Below, in pieces: positions 36,787 through 44,936 of a DNA stretch of 64,000 nucleotides; the first letter of the stretch is position 1; each line of letters opens with the position of its first letter. The DNA comes from Paucibacter sp. Y2R2-4 (GTDB taxonomy: Bacteria > Pseudomonadota > Gammaproteobacteria > Burkholderiales > Burkholderiaceae_C), in contig NZ_JAJIRO010000001.1 in the NCBI RefSeq assembly GCF_025717535.1, positions 682,001 through 746,000 on the forward strand, read 5' to 3'. The translations under genes and the position numbers were made by a program. Under the pieces are notes generated by a model. It was not told the origin of the DNA. It ran no database searches and saw only the letters and a list, made by a program, of their open reading frames with translations.

Positions 36787-37959
36787 TCAGTGAGGTCGAG
36801 CGCGCGCCAAGATCAAGGCGCCCAGCACGCCCGACAAGACCGAGCCGCACAGTACGCCCAACTTGACCCGGGTTTCGAAACTCGGGTCCAAGCCTTCAAA
36901 GGCCAGGCCGCCGATGAACAAACTCATCGTGAAGCCAATGCCGCACAAGACGGCAACGCCGAAGAACTGAGTCCAGCTGGCCCCCTTGGGCCGCTCGGCC
37001 AGATCGGCCTTGATCAGCAGCCAAGAGCTGCCAAACACGCCGATGGCCTTGCCCAGCAGCAGGCCCAGGCCAATGCCCAGCGGCAACGGCTCCAGCAAGG
37101 CGGCCGGGGTCAGACCTTGCAGTGACACCCCCGCATTGGCAAAAGCAAACATCGGCAAGACCAAAAAGGCCACCCAGGGGTGCAGGCCATGCTCGAGCTG
37201 CTCCAGCGGCGAGTGGGGCTCACCGGCGACCTTGTCGATGGGGATGAAAAATGCCGTGGCCACGCCGGCCAGCGTGGCATGCACGCCGGACTTCAGCACG
37301 CACAACCACATCAGCAGACCCACCAGGATGTAGACATCGGCCCGGCGCACGCCGGCCCGGTTCAGCGTGGCCAGCACCAGCAGGCACAGGCCCGCGCCCA
37401 GCAACATGGGCAGCGAGAGCTGATGGGTATAGAACAGCGCGATCACGACGATGGCGCCCAAGTCATCAATGATGGCCACTGCGGTCAAAAACACCTTCAG
37501 CGAAGCCGGCACCCGCGAGCCCAAGAGCATCACGATGCCGATGGCAAAGGCAATATCGGTGGCCGCCGGAATGGCCCAGCCACGCAGGGCCTGCGCATCA
37601 CCCCAGTTGATGGCTGAGTAAATCAACGCGGGCACCACCATGCCGCCCAGCGCGGCCACGGCCGGCAGAATCGCTTGGCGCCGGCTGGCCAACTCGCCCG
37701 TCATGATCTCGCGTTTGATCTCAAGCCCGACCAGGAAGAAGAAAACCGCCATCCACAAATCATTGACCCAGACCACCAGCGGCTTGGCCAAGACCAAGGC
37801 ATCACCACCAATACGCAGCTCGCCCTGAATGCGGGTGAAGGCCTCATACAGCGGGCTCCAGGCCGAATTGCTGAAGACCAGGGCCAAAACAGCCGCCAAG
37901 GCCAGCACAATTCCGCCAGCCGATTCGCTGGCAAAAAACTTCTTCAATCCGGGTGTCAT
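36787..37959 (-). CDS. nhaA: Na+/H+ antiporter NhaA
   Basis: A 390-residue inner-membrane antiporter exchanging sodium for protons, important for pH and salt homeostasis. ASESAGGIVL at the N-terminus, GLEIKRE, AATDIAFAIG (with the NhaA Asp133 equivalent) and AIIDDLGAIVVIALFYT (the paired ion-binding Asp residues) are all kept. I chose the ATG at 37959, which has GAGGAGGA about 7 bases upstream; the longer open frame reaches into the divergent fumarase leader and is not protein-like. Confidence 0.94.
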   Translation of the reverse strand: MTPGLKKFFASESAGGIVLALAAVLALVFSNSAWSPLYEAFTRIQGELRIGGDALVLAKPLVVWVNDLWMAVFFFLVGLEIKREIMTGELASRRQAILPAVAALGGMVVPALIYSAINWGDAQALRGWAIPAATDIAFAIGIVMLLGSRVPASLKVFLTAVAIIDDLGAIVVIALFYTHQLSLPMLLGAGLCLLVLATLNRAGVRRADVYILVGLLMWLCVLKSGVHATLAGVATAFFIPIDKVAGEPHSPLEQLEHGLHPWVAFLVLPMFAFANAGVSLQGLTPAALLEPLPLGIGLGLLLGKAIGVFGSSWLLIKADLAERPKGASWTQFFGVAVLCGIGFTMSLFIGGLAFEGLDPSFETRVKLGVLCGSVLSGVLGALILARARPH

Positions 37960-38065
37960 CGGCTTTCCTCCTCGGCCTTTTGTAAACTGGCGGCAGTTTC
38001 TCAGAGTTTTCCCCTGCTTCCCCACGGCATCTTTCCCCCCTCTCTCCTCGAATGGGCCCCACACC

Positions 38066-39616
38066 ATGAGTTCAGCTACCACCGACATCCGCTACGCCGA
38101 TCTGGTCGAAAGCGTTGCCGCCGCTCTGCAGTACATCAGCTACTACCACCCGGCCGACTACATCGCCCACCTGGCCCGTGCCTATGAGCGCGAACAAAGT
38201 GCCGCCGCCAAAGACGCGATTGCGCAAATCTTGACCAACTCGAAGATGTGCGCCGAAGGCCGTCGCCCGATCTGCCAGGACACCGGCATCGTCAATGTCT
38301 TCCTCAAGGTCGGCATGAATGTGCGCTTCGCAGACTTCCCCGGCTCGCTGGAAGACGCGGTCAACGAAGGCGTGCGCCGCGCCTACAACAACGCCGACAA
38401 CAAGCTGCGCGCTTCGGTGCTGAACGACCCGATCTTTGAGCGCAAGAACACCAAGGACAACACACCGGCCGTCATCAGCGTGTCCATCGTGCCGGGCAAC
38501 ACCGTGGACGTGATGGTGGCCGCCAAGGGCGGTGGCTCCGAGAACAAGAGCAAGTTCGTGATGATGAATCCCAGCGACAACCTGGTCGACTGGGTGCTCA
38601 AGACGGTGCCGCTGATGGGCGCCGGCTGGTGCCCACCGGGCATGCTGGGCATTGGCGTCGGCGGCACCGCCGAGAAGGCCATGCTGATGGCCAAAGAGTC
38701 GCTGATGGAAGACATCGATATGTACGAGCTGCTGGAACGCGGCCCGCAGAACAAGCTCGAAGAGCTGCGTATCGAGCTCTACGAGAAGGTGAATGCCCTG
38801 GGCATTGGCGCCCAAGGCCTGGGCGGCCTGACCACGGTGCTGGACATCAAGATCAAGACCTACCCCACCCACGCGGCCAGCAAGCCTGTGGCCATGATCC
38901 CCAACTGCGCCGCCACCCGCCACGGCCACTTTGTGCTGGACGGCTCCGGCCCGGCCTTCATGACCCCGCCCAGCCTGGACCTCTGGCCCGATGTGAAGTG
39001 GGCGCCCGACTACAACAAGAGCAAGCGCGTGGATCTGAACGCCTTGACCAAGGAAGAAGTCGCCAGTTGGAAGCCGGGCGACACCTTGCTCTTGAACGGC
39101 AAGATGCTCACCGGCCGCGACGCCGCTCACAAGCGCATTGCCGACATGCTGGCCAAGGGCGAGAAGTTGCCGGTGGACTTCACCAACCGCGTGATCTATT
39201 ACGTCGGCCCGGTCGATCCGGTGCGCGACGAAGTGGTCGGCCCCGCCGGCCCCACCACCGCCACCCGGATGGACGGCTTCACCCGCATGATGCTGGAAAA
39301 GACCGGCCTGATCGCCATGGTCGGCAAGGCCGAGCGTGGCCCGGTCGCCATTGAAGCCATCAAGGACAACAAGAGCGCCTACCTGATGGCCGTCGGCGGC
39401 GCCGCCTATTTGGTGTCCAAGGCCATCAAGGCCGCACCGGTGGTTGGCTTTGCCGATCTGGGCATGGAAGCGATCTACGAGTTCGACGTGGTCGACATGC
39501 CGGTGACCGTGGCGGTCGACGCCGGCGGCACCAGCGCCCACATCACCGGCCCCGCCGACTGGCAGCAGCGCATTGCCAGCGGTGCAGCCAAGGCCATCCC
39601 GGTCAAGGCAGTCTGA
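38066..39616 (+). CDS. Fumarate hydratase class I (iron-sulfur)
   Basis: A 516-residue [4Fe-4S] enzyme that hydrates fumarate to malate in the TCA cycle. The N-terminal half has the first cluster Cys in RRPICQDTG (Cys70). The middle contains KGGGSENKS and NCAATRHGHF, and the C-terminal half has AGPTTATRMDGFT and MVGKAERG. It is one chain holding both the alpha and beta parts, like E. coli FumA/FumB. It is oxygen-sensitive as a class. The ATG at 38066 gives the usual N-terminus. The stop is followed within 2 bases by the cysteine hydrolase start. Confidence 0.93.
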   Translation: MSSATTDIRYADLVESVAAALQYISYYHPADYIAHLARAYEREQSAAAKDAIAQILTNSKMCAEGRRPICQDTGIVNVFLKVGMNVRFADFPGSLEDAVNEGVRRAYNNADNKLRASVLNDPIFERKNTKDNTPAVISVSIVPGNTVDVMVAAKGGGSENKSKFVMMNPSDNLVDWVLKTVPLMGAGWCPPGMLGIGVGGTAEKAMLMAKESLMEDIDMYELLERGPQNKLEELRIELYEKVNALGIGAQGLGGLTTVLDIKIKTYPTHAASKPVAMIPNCAATRHGHFVLDGSGPAFMTPPSLDLWPDVKWAPDYNKSKRVDLNALTKEEVASWKPGDTLLLNGKMLTGRDAAHKRIADMLAKGEKLPVDFTNRVIYYVGPVDPVRDEVVGPAGPTTATRMDGFTRMMLEKTGLIAMVGKAERGPVAIEAIKDNKSAYLMAVGGAAYLVSKAIKAAPVVGFADLGMEAIYEFDVVDMPVTVAVDAGGTSAHITGPADWQQRIASGAAKAIPVKAV

Positions 39617-39617
39617 G

Positions 39618-40169
39618 ATGAGCATGGCGAAGGACAAAACCGCTCTGCTGATCATCGATGTGCAGCGCGGTCTGTTCGACGCCGAGCCGCGCCCTTTTGA
39701 GGCTGAGGCCGTGGTTCAGCGCATCAATGCGCTGGCCGATCGGGCGCGCGCGGCAGCTTCGCCGGTCATCTTCATCCAGCATGAACGTGAAGCCAGCGCC
39801 TTGCAATTCGGCAGCGAGGGCTGGCAGCTGGAGCGTGGCTTGATCGTCCAGCCGCAAGATCAGGTGTCGCGCAAAACCACGCCCGACTCCTTCTTGCGCA
39901 CCGACCTGCAAGAACTGCTGGAGCGCCAACAGGTAAAGCATGTGGTGATTTGCGGTTATGCCAGCGAGTTTTGTGTGGACACCAGCACCCGGCGCGCTGC
40001 GGCTTTGGGCTATGAGGTGACCTTGGCCGCAGACGCCCACACCACCCATGACAAGGCCCATGCCACGGCCGCGCAGATCCGGGCGCACCACAACGCCACC
40101 CTGCCCGGCATCACCAGCTTTGGGCCCAGCATCCGCGCTGAGCGCGCCGAGGACATCGCGTTCGCTTGA
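39618..40169 (+). CDS. Isochorismatase-like cysteine hydrolase
   Basis: A 183-residue cytoplasmic hydrolase with the full Asp-Lys-Cys triad: Asp14 in LLIIDVQ, Lys86 in SRKTTPDSF, and Cys119 in SEFCVDTS. This family includes nicotinamidases, isochorismatases and various amidases; nothing identifies the substrate. The start is the ATG at 39618 or 39624, both directly after the fumarase stop, implying co-translation with it. The metabolic link to fumarase is unclear. Confidence 0.88.
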   Translation: MSMAKDKTALLIIDVQRGLFDAEPRPFEAEAVVQRINALADRARAAASPVIFIQHEREASALQFGSEGWQLERGLIVQPQDQVSRKTTPDSFLRTDLQELLERQQVKHVVICGYASEFCVDTSTRRAAALGYEVTLAADAHTTHDKAHATAAQIRAHHNATLPGITSFGPSIRAERAEDIAFA

Positions 40170-40363
40170 CGGATGAATGGCGTGCCAGGGTTTCCCCGGC
40201 ATGACCAAGGACACCCCCCGCTTCAAGCGGCTAGCGCCCGACACCCAGGCCCTCCACAATCGCGGCCAGGGAGGCGCAAGAAAAAAGTTGGGCGCAAAAG
40301 AATCCAGGACTTCGACACGAAGCCCGTCTCCCGAATCAAAGAGAAGCGATGAGGGAGCGGGTT

Positions 40364-40570
40364 ATGTGGGTTTCGAAGTATTGGTACGAAAAGCTGCCGA
40401 TGATTTATGCCGTCATGGCGCTACTTTGCTTGGCATTGCTGGGTCGGCCAGGCGCCTTCAGCGCCACGCTGTTCATGGCCGCTGCGGCGCTGACCGCTTG
40501 GTGGCGCTACAGCTACCGCTACGAGGAAGCCGGCAAGTCTGGCTCGGCCCACAGCTCCAGCCGACGCTGA
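40364..40570 (+). CDS. Small two-helix membrane protein, unknown function
   Basis: A 68-residue protein with two hydrophobic segments (about residues 12-27 and 35-48) and an Arg/Ser-rich tail; WWRYSYRYEEAG follows the second segment. GGGAG lies 6 bases before the ATG at 40364 (an ATG at 40349 is the alternative), which supports it as real. I recognise no family. The 194 bases before it (40170-40363) hold nothing I can name. Confidence 0.55.
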   Translation: MWVSKYWYEKLPMIYAVMALLCLALLGRPGAFSATLFMAAAALTAWWRYSYRYEEAGKSGSAHSSSRR

Positions 40571-40574
40571 ACGC

Positions 40575-41864
40575 TCAAGCCTGCTGCGCAAGGCCTTGTT
40601 GCGGCACGGCCTGATGCAGCACCCGCTGCGGGAAGGGAATCTCCACGCCCAAACGGTTCAGGCTGCGCAATAGCGCAAGATTCACTTCCGAGCGCACGCC
40701 GCCCTGGCCATTGTGCGGATCATTGATCCAGAAGTTGATCGACAACTCCAGGCCGTCGGCGGCAAAGTTGCTCAACAAAACCGAGGGTGCGGGGTCTTGC
40801 AGAACCCGAACCACCGATTGCACGGTCGACACCAACTCGGGGATCAAGGCATCCAAATCGGTGCCGTAAGCCACTTGCACCACGGTGTTGATCAAGACCT
40901 GAGGGTCGGCCAGCGAAGAGTTTTCCACCCGCTGCGTCATCAGCAATTCGTTCGGCACGATGGACTCGCGGCCATTGAGCGCGCGAATCACCGTGTAGCG
41001 CGTGGTGATGTCGCTGATGCGCCCCTCAAAGTTATCGACCTTGACCATATCGCCAATGCGCAGCGAACGCTCGGCCAAGATCACAAAGCCTGACACATAG
41101 TTGGCCGCCAGCTTCTGCAGGCCCAAACCAATGCCCACGCCGACCGCACCGCCCATCACGCCCAGGGCCGTCAAATCGATACCGGCCACCGATAGAGCCA
41201 CCAGCAAGCCGACAAAAAGCAAAAGCACTCGCGCTGCATTGGCAGCAATCTTGCGTAATGACAGATCCATCACCGTGCCGCGCATCAGCCGAGCTTCCAC
41301 CACCGAGGAAAGCCACAAGACCAAAACCATCACGACCACGGCGCTGAAGGAGCCCTCGACCAGATTGCGCAAGGTGACGCGGCTGGCGCCCAGCTTGAAG
41401 CTCACCGCATCCATCTCTTCCATGAGCCAAGGCAGGATGCCAGTCACCCACAAAATGGAACCGCCCCAGGCCAGCCAAGATACGGTGCGCTCGATCAAAC
41501 GCACCAGGGCGGATTTGGGCATGGCGACCGTCAACACCTGAACCGTCAGCCGAATCATCACCAAAGAGAACAAGACCGGCACCGCCAGCTTGAACACCGC
41601 GGGCGAGACCCCGAAGCTGGGCAAAAGCTTGCGTGCCAACACGGCGAGCAAAGCCGCCAGCACCGGGAACAAGACCCCATCCACCACACGGCGGCCAAAG
41701 AGAATGGATTTTTCTTGGGTTGGCACATGGCGATGAATCACCCGCACCACCAGCCAGGACAGCGCCAGACAGGCCAGCAAGACGGCCAAGCCCATCAAGG
41801 CGGCGGGTGACACCAAGGCGGCCAGCAGCTCCCGCAGTTCAGCAAAGTCAAAAGGCTTGTTCAT
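40575..41864 (-). CDS. Mechanosensitive ion channel of the MscS family
   Basis: A 429-residue inner-membrane protein. About four to five hydrophobic segments precede the pore helix and beta domain: GLGLQKLAANYVSGFVILAERSLRIGD is the canonical pore-to-beta stretch, and GRISDITTRYTVIRALNGRESIVPNE is the beta domain. It opens under membrane tension to release solutes on hypo-osmotic shock. The N-terminal extension compared with E. coli MscS (286 residues) resembles YbdG or YnaI-type channels. Its stop is 4 bases from the convergent small membrane gene. Confidence 0.92.
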   Translation of the reverse strand: MNKPFDFAELRELLAALVSPAALMGLAVLLACLALSWLVVRVIHRHVPTQEKSILFGRRVVDGVLFPVLAALLAVLARKLLPSFGVSPAVFKLAVPVLFSLVMIRLTVQVLTVAMPKSALVRLIERTVSWLAWGGSILWVTGILPWLMEEMDAVSFKLGASRVTLRNLVEGSFSAVVVMVLVLWLSSVVEARLMRGTVMDLSLRKIAANAARVLLLFVGLLVALSVAGIDLTALGVMGGAVGVGIGLGLQKLAANYVSGFVILAERSLRIGDMVKVDNFEGRISDITTRYTVIRALNGRESIVPNELLMTQRVENSSLADPQVLINTVVQVAYGTDLDALIPELVSTVQSVVRVLQDPAPSVLLSNFAADGLELSINFWINDPHNGQGGVRSEVNLALLRSLNRLGVEIPFPQRVLHQAVPQQGLAQQA

Positions 41865-41943
41865 CGATCAAGAGCACACAAAAAACACACAAAAAGAAGC
41901 TCGGCCCAGCGCTTTTTACGCCGCGACCGAAGTGCAGCAAAAC

Positions 41944-42879
41944 TCAAATGCCGGCCAGCACCCGCAGATGCACGCCCACGCTGCGCGCCAGCGCGTCCAG
42001 GTGGTAGCCGCCCTCCAGGCAGGACACGATGCGGCCCTTGGCGTGGCGCGCCGCCACATCCATGATGCGCATCGTCATCCACTCATAGTCCGCCTCGACC
42101 AGGCCCAACTGGCCTAAATCGTCATCCCGGTGGGCATCAAAACCGGCCGAGATGAAGATCATCTCGGGCTTGAAGCGCTCCAGCGCCGGCATCCACATGG
42201 CCTCGATGATCTCGCGGATCTCCGGCCCCTTGGTATAGGCTGGGATGGGCACATTGACCATGTTCTCGCCCTTGGGCACCGCGCCGTTGTAGGGGTAGAG
42301 CGGATGCTGGAACAGGCTCACCATCAAGATGCGGTCGTCGCCGGCAATGATGTCCTCGGTGCCATTGCCGTGGTGCACATCAAAGTCCACGATGGCCACG
42401 CGCTTGAGGCCACGGTCATCCAGCGCATGGCGCGCCGCCACCGCCACATTGTTAAAGAAGCAAAAGCCCATGCTCTGGTCACGGGTGGCATGGTGGCCCG
42501 GCGGGCGCACCGCGCAAAAAGCATTCTCGGCACCGCCATCCAAGACCAAATCAGTGGCCTGCACTGCCGCACCCGCCGCGCGCAAGGCCGCCGACCAGGT
42601 GTGGGGGTTGGCGACGGTGTCGGGGTCCACCGCCCGGGTATCGCCGCGCTCGGCGCAGCCGCGTAGCAATTCGCTGATTTCGGCCACATAACCATGGGTA
42701 TGCGCACGCTCAATCGCCGCCATGTCGACGCGCGGTGCCTCATGCCGGTCCAGCGCCAGGTCGATGCCGGTGGCCAGCAACCAGTCCTCGATCGCGTCCA
42801 AGCGCTGTGGGCATTCGGGATGGCCGGGACCCATATCGTGCCGGTGGCAGTCGGGGTGGCTGAAATAGGCTGTAGACAT
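41944..42879 (-). CDS. Histone deacetylase-like amidohydrolase
   Basis: A 311-residue zinc enzyme of the HDAC/acetylpolyamine amidohydrolase superfamily. HPECPQRLDAI starts the domain. RPPGHHATRDQSMGFCFFNN contains the catalytic His pair, and DFDVHHGNGTEDI and SAGFDAHRDD supply the zinc-binding Asp/His/Asp. It probably removes acetyl groups from small molecules such as polyamines, or from protein lysine. The start is the ATG at 42879; a longer in-frame start at 42942 reaches toward the divergent moxR gene. Confidence 0.92.
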   Translation of the reverse strand: MSTAYFSHPDCHRHDMGPGHPECPQRLDAIEDWLLATGIDLALDRHEAPRVDMAAIERAHTHGYVAEISELLRGCAERGDTRAVDPDTVANPHTWSAALRAAGAAVQATDLVLDGGAENAFCAVRPPGHHATRDQSMGFCFFNNVAVAARHALDDRGLKRVAIVDFDVHHGNGTEDIIAGDDRILMVSLFQHPLYPYNGAVPKGENMVNVPIPAYTKGPEIREIIEAMWMPALERFKPEMIFISAGFDAHRDDDLGQLGLVEADYEWMTMRIMDVAARHAKGRIVSCLEGGYHLDALARSVGVHLRVLAGI

Positions 42880-43005
42880 AGTTCTTAGGGTCGGCAGGGT
42901 CAATGCAGCAAAGGCCCCACGCTGTCTCTCGTTCTTGATCAAATGCCGTCAGACGCGCCTTTGTTCAAAGGATCGCGCTGACCCGCATCACCCTAAGATG
43001 GTCCT

Positions 43006-43944
43006 ATGACGCCACATTCCACGCAGCAAATCTCGGCACAACTGACGGCTCTGCAACAGCAGGTTAGCACGATCATCAAGGGCAAAGCAGCGCAGATCGC
43101 TGACTGCGTGGCCTGCCTGATTGCCGGCGGCCATCTCTTGATTGAAGACCTGCCCGGCGTGGGCAAAACCACGCTGGCCCATGCGCTGTCCATCTCCATG
43201 GGCTTGAAGTTCTCGCGCCTGCAGTTCACCTCGGACCTGATGCCCTCGGACCTGATCGGCGTCAGCATTTACGAGCGCGAGCGCGGTGACTTTGTCTTCC
43301 ACCCCGGGCCGGTATTCGCCCAGGTCTTGCTGGCAGACGAGATCAACCGCGCCGGCCCCAAGTCTCAAAGCGCACTGCTGGAGGCCATGGAAGAAAACCA
43401 GGTCAGCGTGGACGGGGTCAGCCACCCGCTGCCCCAGCCTTTTTTCGTCATCGCCACCCAAAACCCCAGCGAGCAGTTGGGCACCTATCCGCTGCCCGAG
43501 TCGCAGCTGGACCGCTTTTTGATGTGCATCTCGCTGGGCTACCCCGACCAGGCGGCCGAGCGTGAGTTGCTCAGCGGCCAAGACAGCCGCGCGGCCCTGC
43601 GTGAACTGAAGCCGCTGATGAACCCCGCCGCCCTGCTGGCGGCGCAAGACGCAGTGCGCGGCATTCATGCCTCGCCGGCGCTCTTGGACTACCTGCAAGC
43701 CCTGATCGCCGCAACCCGCTCGGGCCAATGGTTTGCCGAAGGCCTCAGCCCGCGCGCCGGCCTGGGCGTGCTGCGTGCCGCGCGGGCGCGTGCCCTGCTG
43801 CAAGGGCGCGACTTTGTTTCGCCGGATGATATTCAGGCCATCCTGCCGCAAACCATCGCCCACCGCCTGCGCCCCAAGGCCGGCGCCGGCCGCGGCCCAC
43901 GCGAGCAAGTGCGCGCCATGGTCGAAGCGATCGCCCTGCCCTGA
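43006..43944 (+). CDS. MoxR family AAA+ ATPase
   Basis: A 312-residue AAA+ protein with Walker A GVGKTTLAH, Walker B VLLADEINRAGPKSQSALLEAMEE, the sensor-1 segment FFVIATQNPSEQLGTYPLPESQLDRF, and a C-terminal lid. MoxR ATPases act as chaperones for maturation of envelope or metal proteins. The next two genes encode the DUF58 and transglutaminase partners usually found with it, so the three form a conserved operon. Divergent from the HDAC gene. Confidence 0.93.
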   Translation: MTPHSTQQISAQLTALQQQVSTIIKGKAAQIADCVACLIAGGHLLIEDLPGVGKTTLAHALSISMGLKFSRLQFTSDLMPSDLIGVSIYERERGDFVFHPGPVFAQVLLADEINRAGPKSQSALLEAMEENQVSVDGVSHPLPQPFFVIATQNPSEQLGTYPLPESQLDRFLMCISLGYPDQAAERELLSGQDSRAALRELKPLMNPAALLAAQDAVRGIHASPALLDYLQALIAATRSGQWFAEGLSPRAGLGVLRAARARALLQGRDFVSPDDIQAILPQTIAHRLRPKAGAGRGPREQVRAMVEAIALP

Positions 43945-43955
43945 TTCAGCGCTTC

Positions 43956-44936
43956 ATGAAGGCGATACAGGCCCGCTGGCAAGCCTGGTGGACATCGCGC
44001 CACCCGCGCAGCGACTCCCATTTGATGGGCCAGCGCAATATCTACATCGTGCCCAGCCGGCCGGGTCTGGCTTTTTGCGCCACGCTGCTGGTGCTGCTGC
44101 TCGCCTCCATCAACGATCAGCTGAGCCTGGGCTTTATGTTGACCTTTCTGCTGACCGGCGCCGGCCTGGCATCGATGCACAGCACCCACGGCAATTTGCG
44201 CGGCCTGAGCCTCGATCTGAAGCCACCCGCCGCCGTTTTCAAAGGTGAAGACGTGCAACTGGAACTGCGCCTGCACAACACCGGCGCCGCCCGCTTTGGC
44301 ATTGGCGTGCATGTGCTCGGGCAGCCGCTGTCCGAAGTCGCCTGGACCGATGTGCCAGCGCTGGGCCATGCGCTGCTGCAGGTGCGCTACCCCGCCAATC
44401 AGCGCGGCCAGCATGCGCTACCAGTGCTGCAAATCATCACCCGATTTCCGCTGGGCCTTTTCAGAGCCTGGAGCATTTGGCGGCCGGCCAGCCAGGTTTG
44501 GGTCTACCCACAGCCGGAGCAGCCAGCGCCGCCCTTCCCCGCCCAAACCGCAGAGGCCGGTGAAGACAGCAACACCCGCCCCGCCCTGGCCCGCAGCGCG
44601 CAACAAGGCCAAGACTTCGAGGGCGTGCGCGCCTACCGACGCGGCGACTCCATGCGCCAAGTCTTGTGGAAAAAAGCCGCGCTGAGCCTGGAGCAAGGCG
44701 GCAACCTTTGGGTGCGCGAGACCCAAGCGCCGGTGGCGCGCACGCTCTGGCTGGACCGCCGCGAATGCGCCGGCATCGCCGACGAGGCCCAGCTCTCGCG
44801 CCTGTGTGCCTGGGTCTTGGCGGCCGAACAATTGCAAGTGCCCTATGGCCTGCGTTTGGGCGCTCAGGAAATAGCGCCTGAGCTGGACGGCATGCATCGC
44901 CAGGTCTGCCTGGAACTGCTGAGTCGGGCGCCATGA
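43956..44936 (+). CDS. DUF58 domain protein
   Basis: A 326-residue protein with two closely spaced membrane segments (about 33-68). The DUF58 signature follows near residue 210: GQDFEGVRAYRRGDSMRQVLWKKAA. DUF58 proteins resemble von Willebrand A domains and accompany MoxR ATPases. It starts 11 bases after moxR, and its stop overlaps the transglutaminase start in ATGA (44933-44936). Confidence 0.9.
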   Translation: MKAIQARWQAWWTSRHPRSDSHLMGQRNIYIVPSRPGLAFCATLLVLLLASINDQLSLGFMLTFLLTGAGLASMHSTHGNLRGLSLDLKPPAAVFKGEDVQLELRLHNTGAARFGIGVHVLGQPLSEVAWTDVPALGHALLQVRYPANQRGQHALPVLQIITRFPLGLFRAWSIWRPASQVWVYPQPEQPAPPFPAQTAEAGEDSNTRPALARSAQQGQDFEGVRAYRRGDSMRQVLWKKAALSLEQGGNLWVRETQAPVARTLWLDRRECAGIADEAQLSRLCAWVLAAEQLQVPYGLRLGAQEIAPELDGMHRQVCLELLSRAP

